Of a stretch of DNA of 64,000 nucleotides, positions 43,683 through 52,630 are shown in pieces (position 1 is the first letter of the stretch; each line of letters begins with the position of its first letter). The notes under the pieces were generated by a model. That model made no database searches and had not been told where the DNA came from. It worked only from the letters and a program-made list of their open reading frames with translations. The DNA lies in NCBI GenBank assembly GCA_023389155.1, contig JAEWEV010000018.1, positions 135,186-199,185 on the forward strand. Reading direction: 5' to 3'. This DNA comes from Pseudomonadota bacterium. GTDB taxonomy: Bacteria > Pseudomonadota > Gammaproteobacteria > Burkholderiales > Burkholderiaceae_B. The position numbers and the translations under genes were made by a program.

Positions 43683-44465
43683 CTACTCGCGGTAGGGCAC
43701 GGCCTGCCTGGCTGCACTCCAGATTGCCTTGCCGGAAGGGTTTTCCAGTTCTTCCAGATAATGCCCCACCAGCCCTGCTGCTCGCGACACGACCGAATAA
43801 CCTCTTATGGCGGCTACAGGAATATCAACTTCCAGCAACAGCGCCGCTATCGCACCGGTGGCGTTGATCGTGATATGACGACCGTATTGTTGATCTACTG
43901 CAAGCCCCAGGCGTTGCAGAAGTTGAACATATCCGTCAGCACAGCCGTGATCGGCAGCAATCGCAAACAGTTTTTGCGCACGCGGATCGTCGGGTTTGTG
44001 CGTCCCATGGCCAAAGCCAGGCAGCGCGCGCTTTTGCTGTCGATAACGAGTGACGATTTCCTGCGATACCGTCTCGACGTCTGCGCCATCTTTCACCCGC
44101 TGTTCCATCTCTATCAGCAGCGCCGCACACTGCTCTGTGGTTCCGGCGTAGACGCTGCCAATAGCCAGCAAGCCCGATGAAATGGCAACCTGCGGTTCCT
44201 CCGGAACGCTCAGCGCCATGAGGCGGGTAATGACCGCTGACGGCGTCAGCCCATGCTCCATCAACGTTACCAGACATGCATCCAGGACATCGCATTGAAC
44301 CTGCGTTGGCATGCGCTTGCAGGTAAGAAAATAAAGCATTTGCGTAAAGCTTGTGCCACCCATCAAGTCGTTGACAAGATCACGACCACGCACCCTCACG
44401 TCTGTTGCGGACGAGGCACCGGTGCGCGTAAACGGCTGGCAGGCAGAGGATTGCGTGAGCGGCAT
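43683..44465 (-). CDS. Citrate synthase-fold citryl-CoA lyase-like protein
   Basis: The 260-residue protein has a short citrate-synthase fold: RGRDLVNDLMGGTSFTQMLY, then ALPGFGHGTHKPDDPRAQKL (the CS catalytic His region), and a C-terminal AAIRGYSVVSRAAGLVGHYLEE. Missing the large-domain segments, it matches the group annotated as citryl-CoA lyase rather than classical citrate synthase. The enzyme would split citryl-CoA-like thioesters to acetyl-CoA and an oxoacid. It is translated from ATG 44465, one base after the stop of the upstream MaoC gene, indicating coupling. Substrate specificity is not known. Confidence 0.82.
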   Translation of the reverse strand: MPLTQSSACQPFTRTGASSATDVRVRGRDLVNDLMGGTSFTQMLYFLTCKRMPTQVQCDVLDACLVTLMEHGLTPSAVITRLMALSVPEEPQVAISSGLLAIGSVYAGTTEQCAALLIEMEQRVKDGADVETVSQEIVTRYRQQKRALPGFGHGTHKPDDPRAQKLFAIAADHGCADGYVQLLQRLGLAVDQQYGRHITINATGAIAALLLEVDIPVAAIRGYSVVSRAAGLVGHYLEELENPSGKAIWSAARQAVPYRE

Positions 44466-44466
44466 T

Positions 44467-44859
44467 TCAGGCAAGGCCCACCGTACCCACGAGCGTCGTG
44501 TCAAATTGCGATTTACACTGAACCTGATTGTCCGCAGTGATTGTTGTCACCAGTTCATCGCCCGGGCACACGCCACGCACGTATTTCACCGTAAGCCGGC
44601 CTTTATAGTGCCAGTCACGACCAAATTTCTTTGCGGCCAGATCGCAAACATAGGCGGTGTACATCAGGCCATGTCCAAGTGTGCCGCGAAACCCCCGCGC
44701 TTTGGCATAGGCATCATCATAATGCAGAATATCATTATCGCCGTTAAGTACCCCATAGTTGTCAAACAGGGCTTGCGTCTGCTTGATGGTTTTCTGCAGA
44801 TCCTGTGTCTGCCCGTCTTGCCGCTGCGGTTCTTTTGCTTGCTGTTGCTGATTGCTCAT
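44467..44859 (-). CDS. MaoC-like hot-dog hydratase/dehydratase domain protein
   Basis: After a Gln-rich N-terminus, the 130-residue protein has the MaoC pattern NGDNDILHYDDAYAKARGFR, then TLGHGLMYTAY and LTVKYVRGVCPGDELVT. The Asp and His of hot-dog hydratases (R-specific enoyl-CoA hydratase type) fall in the first block. It acts on CoA thioesters in the cytoplasm. It lies 47 bp after the first MaoC gene and just before the lyase gene. Two small hot-dog proteins in tandem may form a heteromeric hydratase, as in some 2-enoyl-CoA hydratases. Confidence 0.82.
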   Translation of the reverse strand: MSNQQQQAKEPQRQDGQTQDLQKTIKQTQALFDNYGVLNGDNDILHYDDAYAKARGFRGTLGHGLMYTAYVCDLAAKKFGRDWHYKGRLTVKYVRGVCPGDELVTTITADNQVQCKSQFDTTLVGTVGLA

Positions 44860-44906
44860 TTTTCATCACCTTGATGTAGTTACATGAGTTAGTTGACAGT
44901 CCGGCC

Positions 44907-45356
44907 TTAATTGGGAAATGCGGAAGTGTGATTTACAGCGACGAGCAGGACGCCCTCCGGGGTTTTGAATTCCACATCGTACTTGATGTACTTGAGTCCC
45001 TTGCGTTCGTACTTATCTGTAAGACGACCGGTGCCCACCACCTGCGTTTCTTCATCGGCCCAAATGGGATGGTGAAATTCGATCGTATTTCCGATCATGA
45101 TGCCACCCTGTTGCGGCGGATATTTGCGATACATCACAGCCATCATATACACCAGCACCACGTTCGGCGGCGCTGCCTGCCTGCCGTCAATCACATAGTT
45201 TTCGGCATCGGCATTCACAACAGACATATACTCCTGCACAATGTCCTGTGTGATCGTAAATGGGAGGGCATCAAACTCTTCACCGATCACCCAATCCTTG
45301 TAGAGCGCGCCTGGCAGTTCTCCTTCCCGTGGTTTTACGTCACTGGGTCTGGTCAT
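44907..45356 (-). CDS. MaoC-family hot-dog protein (first of a tandem pair)
   Basis: The 149-residue protein has the N-terminal MaoC-like pattern YKDWVIGEEFDALPFTITQD, NADAENYVIDGRQAAPPN, and TIEFHHPIWADEETQVVGTG. It lacks the clear HxD-type catalytic dyad of the second protein, so it may be the noncatalytic half of a dimer; this is inferred. It begins 17 bp before the end of the CoA-transferase gene, showing tight coupling. Confidence 0.8.
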   Translation of the reverse strand: MTRPSDVKPREGELPGALYKDWVIGEEFDALPFTITQDIVQEYMSVVNADAENYVIDGRQAAPPNVVLVYMMAVMYRKYPPQQGGIMIGNTIEFHHPIWADEETQVVGTGRLTDKYERKGLKYIKYDVEFKTPEGVLLVAVNHTSAFPN

Positions 45357-46554
45357 TCACTTCTCCTTGAAAAATAATGTTGGCATCAATAAGTTGATCG
45401 ATCTTGCTGGCTTCGTACTCACATACCTGCGACAGGATCTGCCGCGTATGCTCCCCGAATGCCGGAGGATAGGAAGCGGGTTCGGCACCTTCATATTTGA
45501 AAGGATTGCCAAGAAAACGCAGTCTGGCCAGCGTTTTGGGGTGTATCAGTTCTTCCACCATGTTGCGCTCCTGCGCCAGCCGCTGGGATGTTGCCTGCTC
45601 GATGTTGTTGACAAGCGCAGCAGGTACACGCTGCTCAAATAAATGTTGAGCCCAGTCAGACGCTTTTCGCGTCTTGAACACCTGATTCAGTTCTTGCGTC
45701 AGGCTTTCCACGTTTTCAATGCGACGAACCGGATGGTCGAATCTGGGATCCGTTGCAAGATCCTCTCGACCAATGGCTTCGCAAAACGACTCCCAGAACT
45801 TCTGACCTGTCGGGGTCAGCGCAATGAATTGTTCATCCTCACAAGGAAAGATATCGCTGGGTGCGATGACAGGATGGCGGGCACCATTGGCTTTGGGTAT
45901 CACACCTGAAATAAAATAGTTTTGTGCCTGCCAGGTGAGCATGGCAAGCTGGCAGTCCAGCAGAGACACCTGCAGAAGGTCACCATGACCCGACTTCAGT
46001 GCCTTCAGCATCAACCCCACACAACCCAATGCCAGGTACAGGCCACCAGTCAAATCCGCAGCCTGATAGCCGAGTCGAACTGGCTCGGCACCTTTGTTGC
46101 CGGTAATGCTCATCACCCCGCTCATGGCCTGTACCACCAGATCAAAGGCGGGCGCTTTGGCATAAGGCCCTTTGTCGTGAAGACCGATTAACTGCCCGAT
46201 TGCAATTTTTGGATTGACGGCCAGCAGCGACTGTTTATCCAGTCCGAGACGTTTTGGCACGTCAGGAGCGAAGCCATAAATAATTGCATCGGATTTGCGC
46301 AGCAGGTCATACAGTACCTCGCGCCCCTCTGGTGTTTTCAGGTCGAGCGCGATACTCGACTTGCCACGGTTTACCGAAAGAAAAAATCCGGAGTCCCCTT
46401 CAAATACCGTCGAGTGGCTGGATACCCTGCGAGACAGATCACCCTCAAGGGGCTCGACCTTTATCACTTCCGCACCCAGCTGGGCAAGCAGCTGACTGGC
46501 AAATGGCCCCCCCAGCACCCAGGTCAGATCCAGCACTCGAAAATCACTAAGCAT
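45340..46554 (-). CDS. CaiB/BaiF-family CoA-transferase (family III)
   Basis: The 404-residue protein begins MLSDFRVLDLTWVLGGPFAS and QLLAQLGAEVIKVEPLEGD, typical of family III CoA-transferases. It also has NRGKSSIALDLKTPEGREVL and the catalytic-region GLHDKGPYAKAPAFDLVVQA. It moves CoA from a donor thioester (often succinyl-CoA) to a carboxylate. GGAG upstream supports ATG 46554; longer starts (46575, 46617) would overlap the palindrome at 46582-46598. It is the first gene of an operon with two MaoC proteins and a citryl-CoA lyase-like enzyme, so it probably activates the pathway acid. Confidence 0.9.
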   Translation of the reverse strand: MLSDFRVLDLTWVLGGPFASQLLAQLGAEVIKVEPLEGDLSRRVSSHSTVFEGDSGFFLSVNRGKSSIALDLKTPEGREVLYDLLRKSDAIIYGFAPDVPKRLGLDKQSLLAVNPKIAIGQLIGLHDKGPYAKAPAFDLVVQAMSGVMSITGNKGAEPVRLGYQAADLTGGLYLALGCVGLMLKALKSGHGDLLQVSLLDCQLAMLTWQAQNYFISGVIPKANGARHPVIAPSDIFPCEDEQFIALTPTGQKFWESFCEAIGREDLATDPRFDHPVRRIENVESLTQELNQVFKTRKASDWAQHLFEQRVPAALVNNIEQATSQRLAQERNMVEELIHPKTLARLRFLGNPFKYEGAEPASYPPAFGEHTRQILSQVCEYEASKIDQLIDANIIFQGEVNDQTQ

Positions 46555-46914
46555 GTCAGCTCCGAAGACGTTCATCTTTGCGTCACACGACGTGTGACCA
46601 ATGTGCTTATGATGCACGCGCGAGCCGCCGCGGTAAATCGACTAAAAATCGAAAGATGTGCGGTAATCTCACAGCTGTTCACGCGAGCGGGCATGAGTCA
46701 GGATATGATCCGGTGTGAATTGGGGGAACGGAGCATGGCCATCCGGCTTCACCTTTCAGGCTGCACTGTTCTGCAAGAGCTGATCAGCCTCCGATGCGCC
46801 GATAAATGACCCGATTGCCAGGTTTGATCGCAAATGTAATCATTAAATATCACGATCTGAGTGGTCGTTTACGTACTCTGTTACTGACGCCGGACCTCAG
46901 AGCACAAACAGAAT
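46555..46914. other. Regulatory region between LysR gene and the CoA-transferase operon
   Basis: The 360 bp hold no gene I can support. They contain a perfect palindrome (46582-46598) just upstream of the CoA-transferase start. The rest is moderately AT-rich near 46835-46915, close to the end of the LysR gene. The operon promoter must lie here. Confidence 0.5.
46582..46598. promoter_or_regulatory. Perfect 17-bp palindrome GTCACACGACGTGTGAC
   Basis: Eight-base arms GTCACACG and CGTGTGAC flank a single A. It lies 28 bp upstream of ATG 46554 of the CoA-transferase gene. Location and symmetry suggest an operator for the operon. The adjacent LysR protein would prefer a T-N11-A site, so another type of regulator may bind it. 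Confidence 0.6.
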
Positions 46915-47826
46915 TTAGATTACCGTGCAGGCAAACTGATTGGATGCCTCGCCCTCTTCCGAGAGCCAGGCACAAAACTCATCGATCAGGTGTCGGCGGC
47001 GTCCACCAATGGTCACGACATAGGCATAATCACCAGCGCTGACATCAGGGCCGTCAAACGCCAGTACCAGATTTTCCTTGGCCAGATCGTCAGCGACCAG
47101 CGACAGCGGCACAAGCGCAACGCCCAGGCCCTCGAGAGCTGCCTGCACAACAAAGAACATTTCATCAAATTGCAGAAAATCCGCGGATGGGGGCTTTTCG
47201 CATGCGGCCTGTTCAAACCATTGCGTCCAGGCGGACACATTGCTCTTGGCTTCAATAAGACGATGCTTTTTGATATCTTCGGCGCATAATACCGGACAGG
47301 TCTCGAGCCGCTCCGGCGCACATACTGCCACCAGCCTGCCGGACAGGAAGGTCTGTGCGTGAAGCTCTGACGATGTTTTGGGAAACCGACGAATCACCAG
47401 ATCGAAATCGCTCAGCTTGAGCGAGTCAATGCTGGTCGTGCTGGTCGTAAGCCGTATCTCTGCTTTACTATGCCGGCGCTGAAAAACCGATAGTCGGGGA
47501 ATGAGCCATTTCATCGTAAAAGTCGGCGGGGCATTGACCAATAACGCGGCCTGATCACCTGGAGACAGTAAACTATCCACTGCAATTGACAGGCGGTCAA
47601 ATGCCGGCGCCACGCCCGAGAAAAGCGCTTCTCCTTCATCGGTCAACTCAATGGGCTGGCTGCGGCGAAACAACCGAAGCCCCAGCAGGGACTCCAGCAT
47701 GCCAATCTGGCGACTGACTGCGCCATGTGTCACGCCAAGTTCCTCGGCCGCCAGACTGAAACTCCGGTGACGCCCCACTGACTCAAAAGCACGCAACGCG
47801 TTTAGTGGCAATGAACGACGATTCAT
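46915..47826 (-). CDS. LysR-family regulator (GcvA-like)
   Basis: The 303-residue protein begins MNRRSLPLNALRAFESVGRH and has the HTH sequence LAAEELGVTHGAVSRQIGML, typical of the GcvA/AmpR branch of LysR regulators. The effector domain begins near residue 95. It is encoded upstream of, and on the same strand as, the CoA-transferase operon, and 127 bp downstream of the dioxygenase gene. Control of the CoA-transferase operon is plausible; the gene could also be part of the dioxygenase unit. No T-N11-A box was identified with confidence nearby. Confidence 0.9.
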   Translation of the reverse strand: MNRRSLPLNALRAFESVGRHRSFSLAAEELGVTHGAVSRQIGMLESLLGLRLFRRSQPIELTDEGEALFSGVAPAFDRLSIAVDSLLSPGDQAALLVNAPPTFTMKWLIPRLSVFQRRHSKAEIRLTTSTTSIDSLKLSDFDLVIRRFPKTSSELHAQTFLSGRLVAVCAPERLETCPVLCAEDIKKHRLIEAKSNVSAWTQWFEQAACEKPPSADFLQFDEMFFVVQAALEGLGVALVPLSLVADDLAKENLVLAFDGPDVSAGDYAYVVTIGGRRRHLIDEFCAWLSEEGEASNQFACTVI

Positions 47827-47952
47827 GTGGAGTCCCCAGTCAAAATCTGACTATAACTGCGCAAAAGGTGATCGGCAAGTGTCCCCGTACAGGACGAAGT
47901 CATTCAAACGAGCGTGGAGTGCTTTACGCTACCGGCACCTCGTTGAAACCCG

Positions 47953-48978
47953 CTACAGCACATCCTGTTTCAGTTGCGGAAATACCTTGGACACCTTGTT
48001 CAGCAGATAGTCTCCATAGATCCCGTGAAACGCGTGCACGTTGGCCTTGTCCCAGCGTGATGCACTGTCGTCGGGGTCAGCCACGATGGGCAGGCCCTCA
48101 ATGGGATGAACCTCGGAAAAATAATTGGGGTCGAAAAATAGCGGAAACGACAGTCGGTCCTGACCGGTCGTATTGCGACCCACCCGATGCGCCGTTGACC
48201 GATACCAGCCGCGCGTCATGCGTTCCAGCATGTCACCGATATTACAAATGAAAGTGTCGGGGATAGGCTTGGCGTCTACCCAGCCTCCAGGCGTTTTGAC
48301 CTGCAGACCGCCAATATGATCCTGCAACAGAATCGTCAGCAGGCCGTAATCGGTATGTTCGCCAACACCCCACTGTACGTCCAGGCCCTTGGGAACTTCC
48401 TGACTCGGATAATTGAAAATTCTAAACAGAATGAGCGGGTCTGCCGTATACCGGTCGTGAAAGTAAGCGGCATCCAGCTGCAGGCTTAATGCAATGCCGC
48501 GCATCAGCGCATGACCCACTGCGGTTACTACCTCCATGTACTGAAGTATAGTTTCACGGTAGCCTTCAATATCCGGAAACAGATTGCTTCCATGCACAGG
48601 CGTGGCGGCCCGCACCAGCGGATGCGTGTCAGTCAGTTCGGTACCCAGGTAAAGACCTTCCTTCCAGTCTGGTCGGCCCGAGGTCAACTCTCCTCCCAGA
48701 GGAAAATAGCCGCGCCATGCACGACCACCCAACGCCATGCGCCAGCGCATTTTTTCGGTTTCGTCCAGCGCGAAAAATTGGCGGCTCAATGAATCCAGCC
48801 GCTTGATCAGTTGCGGATCCACACCGTGTCCCGACACATAGAAAAAACCATGAATGCGGCAGGCATTGCGAATATGATCAGCAGCAACCCGCATTGCGTC
48901 GGGATCCTGACTGGACACCAGAGAGGAAATATCGATCACCGGCAGGGATCGGCAATCGGTATCAAAAACTTGTGTCAT
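47953..48978 (-). CDS. Isopenicillin N synthase-like Fe(II)/2-oxoglutarate dioxygenase
   Basis: The 341-residue protein has the DIOX_N-like N-terminus (SLPVIDISSLVSSQD and RIHGFFYVSGHGVDPQLIKR). The iron ligands are His208 and Asp210 in GEHTDYG and His264 in STAHRVG, and the RLS motif at 275-277 binds 2-oxoglutarate. It oxidises a small molecule in the cytoplasm. It lies about 110 bp after the amino acid ABC transporter ATPase gene on the same strand, so it may act on the imported compound. The reaction (hydroxylation, desaturation) and substrate are unknown. Confidence 0.9.
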   Translation of the reverse strand: MTQVFDTDCRSLPVIDISSLVSSQDPDAMRVAADHIRNACRIHGFFYVSGHGVDPQLIKRLDSLSRQFFALDETEKMRWRMALGGRAWRGYFPLGGELTSGRPDWKEGLYLGTELTDTHPLVRAATPVHGSNLFPDIEGYRETILQYMEVVTAVGHALMRGIALSLQLDAAYFHDRYTADPLILFRIFNYPSQEVPKGLDVQWGVGEHTDYGLLTILLQDHIGGLQVKTPGGWVDAKPIPDTFICNIGDMLERMTRGWYRSTAHRVGRNTTGQDRLSFPLFFDPNYFSEVHPIEGLPIVADPDDSASRWDKANVHAFHGIYGDYLLNKVSKVFPQLKQDVL

Positions 48979-49090
48979 GGTCGGTCTCCGTGTCCTGATT
49001 TAGACCCTATCGCAATAACGTTGCGCGATCCTCGCCGCTCATCGCGAGCCATTTGCAATGTGCGCATCAACGGACAATAAATTTCACTTT

Positions 49091-49834
49091 TCATATAGTC
49101 TGGGCAAACGGCGTACGTATGTCAGAAAGAAATTGCGCTGCCCGCGGGTGCTGGGGTCGATTAAAAAAATCATCGGGCGTGGCTCGCTCCAGTATTTTTC
49201 CGGCATCCATAAACAGGATCCGATCCGCCACTTCGCGGGCGAACCCCATTTCATGTGTCACGCACACCATGGTCATGCCGTCTCTGGCCAGGTCGCGCAT
49301 GACCAGCAGCACCTCTCCTACCATTTCCGGATCCAGCGAACTGGTGGGCTCATCGAAAAGCATGAGCGGCGGCTCCATCGCAAGGGCCCTGGCAATGGCA
49401 ACCCGTTGCTGTTGTCCACCGGACAGCGCATCGGGCATGGCCGAAGCCTTATGAGCAAGACCCACCCGATCCAGCAGCGCGAGTGCTTTTTCGCGCGCAG
49501 CGCTCGCAGACAGACCACGCAGATTTCTGGGCGCCACCGTACAGTTCTCGAGTACGTTCAGATGAGGAAACAGGTTGAACTGCTGAAAGACAAAACCGAT
49601 GCCCGAGCGGAAGGCATTGATATCCCTCTGTTTAGCATGGATATCTTTGCCGTCAACGCGTATGTGCCCTGACTGTATCGGTTCCAGGCGATTGATCGTG
49701 CGGATCAGCGTCGACTTACCCGACCCCGATGGTCCGCATACCACCACGACCTCGCCGCGCGCCACGGATTCCGTGACGTCAACCAGGGCATGATATTTGT
49801 CATACCATTTGTTTACGTTCTCAAATTCGATCAT
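49091..49834 (-). CDS. Polar amino acid ABC transporter ATPase (GlnQ type)
   Basis: The 247-residue protein has Walker A CGPSGSGKS, the Q-loop FQQFNLFPHLNVLENC, signature LSGGQQQRVAIARAL, and Walker B LMLFDEPTSSLDPE. These are PAAT-family ATPase features. It overlaps the preceding permease gene by ATGA (49831-49834). It powers import with the two permeases and binding protein. Confidence 0.93.
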   Translation of the reverse strand: MIEFENVNKWYDKYHALVDVTESVARGEVVVVCGPSGSGKSTLIRTINRLEPIQSGHIRVDGKDIHAKQRDINAFRSGIGFVFQQFNLFPHLNVLENCTVAPRNLRGLSASAAREKALALLDRVGLAHKASAMPDALSGGQQQRVAIARALAMEPPLMLFDEPTSSLDPEMVGEVLLVMRDLARDGMTMVCVTHEMGFAREVADRILFMDAGKILERATPDDFFNRPQHPRAAQFLSDIRTPFAQTI

Positions 49835-50550
49835 ATGGCTTCCTTGGCAGCCGCCATTGCGGCATGTCGTTTTCCACGTCTGCGTTCAAGCCAGTAGGCA
49901 AACCGCGACAGACCAAAGCACAGCAACAGATAGGTCAGGCCCAGTACGAGATAGACTTGCGCCGGATATACCATCACCTGCGTATTGATCTGCGACGTAA
50001 TGAAGGACACTTCCGCAAGACCGATGATATAGCCCAGGGAGGTTTCCTTGATGGTGGAAATGAACTGATTGACCAGCGATGGCAGCATGTTCAGAATGGC
50101 CTGTGGCAGAATGATCAGTCGCATGGCGCGAAAGTAACCCAGCCCCAGCGAGCGGGCAGATTCCATTTGTCCTTTGGGCAGACCCTGTATCCCCGCGCGA
50201 ATGATTTCTGCCAGATAGGCGGCATCGAAAATCACAAGCGCAATAAGCATGGTCCAGAACTGATTCGTCTTGACGCCGGTAACGCTAGGCAGGAAGAAAT
50301 ACGCCCAGAACACTACCATCAGAAGCGGCGTACCCCGCACCACGAACACCAGCAGACTGACGGGCCAGCGCAAAATGCGCCAGGGACTGATACGCGCAAA
50401 GGCCAGAACGACCCCCAGGGGCATTGCCATGACCAGGGCACAGCTGGCTAACAGCAGAGTAAGCGCGAGACCACCCAGCGGACCGTTGGGGTACTGGCCC
50501 ACCAGAAAGTACAGCCAGTACGTATCGATCACTTCCAGGAACCCGCTCAT
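49831..50550 (-). CDS. Polar amino acid ABC transporter permease (second)
   Basis: From ATG 50550 the protein has 239 residues; this start overlaps the stop of the first permease by ATGA. It has the HisM/GlnP-type EAA segment (AEIIRAGIQGLPKGQMESAR) and several membrane helices, the first long one near residues 22-45 (LALTLLLASCALVMAMPLGV). It forms a heterodimeric channel with the other permease. Confidence 0.9.
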   Translation of the reverse strand: MSGFLEVIDTYWLYFLVGQYPNGPLGGLALTLLLASCALVMAMPLGVVLAFARISPWRILRWPVSLLVFVVRGTPLLMVVFWAYFFLPSVTGVKTNQFWTMLIALVIFDAAYLAEIIRAGIQGLPKGQMESARSLGLGYFRAMRLIILPQAILNMLPSLVNQFISTIKETSLGYIIGLAEVSFITSQINTQVMVYPAQVYLVLGLTYLLLCFGLSRFAYWLERRRGKRHAAMAAAKEAI

Positions 50551-51242
50551 AAAGCCCTCGGCGGATAACGATGCTGAAACCACGAAGCCAGGGCAGTAAT
50601 CAGCAGGGATAAGCCCAGATAGGCCGAGGTTGCAAAGGCGAAGGCTTCAAAGCTTCTGAAACTTGCACTTTCTACCTGCCCTGCCTGATACATCAGCTCA
50701 GCCACGCCAATTACAGTTGCAATACTTGTATTTTTCCACAGGTTAAGTGTCTGGGAAATCAGCGGCGGCGTAATGACTCGCATGGCCTGCGGCAGAATAA
50801 CCAGGCGCATGCTGGTCAGGAAACTGAAACCCAGGGCACGCGCCGCTTCCATCTGCACCCGCGAGACCGCCCGGATGCCGCTTCGAATATCTTCAGCCAT
50901 ATAGGCTGCGGTATAAAGCGTGAGCGCAACAACCGCACAGGTCGCTTCGGTATTGCTCGCGTACAGCCAGACTCTGACCTTTTCAGGAAGCAGCTCTGGA
51001 GCGCCAAAATACCAGAACAGCATATGCGCCAGCAAGGGAACGTTGCGGATCGTTTCGACATAGGCAAAGCCTAGCCCACGCAGCAACCGGAACGGCGACA
51101 GGCGCAGCAGGGCAATACAGGTAGCCAGTGGCAGCGCCAGGACCAGCGAGACAGCCAGCAGATGCAAAGAAAGCCAAAAGCCGGCCACAAGCATGTCGTG
51201 ATAGCGGCCGCTTAGCAGCAGGGATGCGTCAAATTCGGGCAT
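50547..51242 (-). CDS. Polar amino acid ABC transporter permease (first)
   Basis: The 231-residue protein has a HisM/GltJ-type EAA loop (AEDIRSGIRAVSRVQMEAARALG) split over the family pattern. Hydrophobic helices begin near residue 15 (MLVAGFWLSLHLLAVSLVLA). It lies 133 bp downstream of the binding protein gene and is coupled to the second permease. Confidence 0.9.
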   Translation of the reverse strand: MPEFDASLLLSGRYHDMLVAGFWLSLHLLAVSLVLALPLATCIALLRLSPFRLLRGLGFAYVETIRNVPLLAHMLFWYFGAPELLPEKVRVWLYASNTEATCAVVALTLYTAAYMAEDIRSGIRAVSRVQMEAARALGFSFLTSMRLVILPQAMRVITPPLISQTLNLWKNTSIATVIGVAELMYQAGQVESASFRSFEAFAFATSAYLGLSLLITALASWFQHRYPPRAL

Positions 51243-51375
51243 TGAAAAGCGGACTCATGAGAAGCAAAAAAACGGCGTAAAGCCCGCTGCGCTGGGGGAG
51301 CGCAGCGCACGCCGCCATTTGCGTAACGGAGAGGTTCAGACACAATCCGCTCCCGTTGCGCAGGGTCAATCCAGA

Positions 51376-52209
51376 CTACTCCTTGATTTTATCCGTTTCC
51401 AGCTTGAAATCGCGAGTGGCAAACTGTGACTTTGTGTCTGGGCCATACCATTTGAAGAAGATTTTCTCGGCCTGACCGGACGTTTCCAGTTCGCGCAGCG
51501 TATCGTCGACCACTTTCTTGAGTGCGGCTTCACCCTTGCGCAGACCGAAAGCCAGTGGCTCTTCACTGATATTTTCCCTGAGCACGGTAAAGTCTTTCTG
51601 TTTGGGGCCAAGTTTGGCATATACGCGCAACAGCGCGGCTTCATCATCAACGTAGCCTACGCCCTTGCCTTGCTGAAGCGCAAGAAACGCCTGCTGGCTG
51701 GTATCAAACGTGACCACATTCACATCCGGCACCGCTTTGCGAATATTGGGCTCCTGCGTCCCGCCGCGAATCGTCAGGACTTTCTTGCCTGACAGTCCGG
51801 CCAGATCCTTGATACCGCTGTCGCTACGCACCAGCGCTTTCTGTCCTGTCACAAAGGTGGTCACGGAAAAGTCGATCTGGGCTTCACGCTCCTTATTATG
51901 CGTCATACCGGCTGCAATGATATCCACGTGCTTTTGCTGCAATTCGGGAATCCGGGCCGCCACGGCAACCTGCCTGAAGCGCGCCTTTACACCAATCTTG
52001 TCTGCTACTGCTTTGGCCAGATCGACTTCATAGCCAATGAATTCACGGGTCTTGGGATCGATGAAGGTTGCGGGTTCATCCGTTCCCAGCACACCGACCA
52101 CCAGCTCCCCATTCTTTTTGATGTCATCCAGCTGGTCAGCCTGTGCATTAAAGGCGCTCAGGCCGATAAAGGTTGCACCCAGCAGGGCGAGAAGTTTGAC
52201 TGATTTCAT
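51376..52209 (-). CDS. Polar amino acid ABC transporter binding protein (SBP family 3)
   Basis: The 277-residue protein has a signal peptide (VKLLALLGATFIGLSAFNAQ, residues 4-23) and a family 3 binding domain: KKNGELVVGVLGTDEPATFI, then GYEVDLAKAVADKIGVKARF. The later half includes VGYVDDEAALLRVYA and FGLRKGEAALKKVVDDTL. It resembles glutamate/glutamine or arginine receptors, but the ligand is not determined. It is the first gene of the operon, with GGAAGG before the ATG, divergent from pxpB. Confidence 0.92.
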   Translation of the reverse strand: MKSVKLLALLGATFIGLSAFNAQADQLDDIKKNGELVVGVLGTDEPATFIDPKTREFIGYEVDLAKAVADKIGVKARFRQVAVAARIPELQQKHVDIIAAGMTHNKEREAQIDFSVTTFVTGQKALVRSDSGIKDLAGLSGKKVLTIRGGTQEPNIRKAVPDVNVVTFDTSQQAFLALQQGKGVGYVDDEAALLRVYAKLGPKQKDFTVLRENISEEPLAFGLRKGEAALKKVVDDTLRELETSGQAEKIFFKWYGPDTKSQFATRDFKLETDKIKE

Positions 52210-52630
52210 CTTTGATTGCCTTCCTGATATATGGCGTTATTCAAATGTGACGTTCGAGCGTTTTTTTGGAACGCAATCACGCATGAATAAAACTATATCA
52301 ATATAACGAACACCAATAAAATAACTAATGGATATATAGTAATTATCCTTTTTGATCCCCTGGCCAGATGGATACCCTCCCCTTTTGGGGCCCATTATCC
52401 TTGCAAAGGTGCATGGCTGTACTCAGCGTCTGCGCTCCTTGCGCCGGCACACTTGCAAGCGTCCTACGGGTCTGCGAGTTGACATTTACCGGCTACGATG
52501 TCCAGTCACAGCCCCCCATTGAGCACTCCGGTTTTACCCCTACTGATCGCTGAATTGACTGCATTGCTGATAAACTGTTCTGCATACAGGCAAGCAGGCT
52601 CCGATTTTCCCGACAGCATCAGCACAGCGC
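52210..52630. other. Divergent control region between the amino acid ABC operon and pxpBCA
   Basis: The 421 bp contain no supported gene. The half nearer the transporter (about 52280-52350) is AT-rich and contains GGATA-N9-TATCC (52330-52348), a weak interrupted palindrome. A short CCCC-TTTT-GGGG hairpin lies at 52379-52390. Promoters of both operons must lie here. No riboswitch was recognised. Confidence 0.45.

Noticed and set aside
52379..52390. CCCC-TTTT-GGGG hairpin in the pxpB upstream region
   Set aside because: Only a 4-bp stem; too weak to call a terminator or regulatory RNA.
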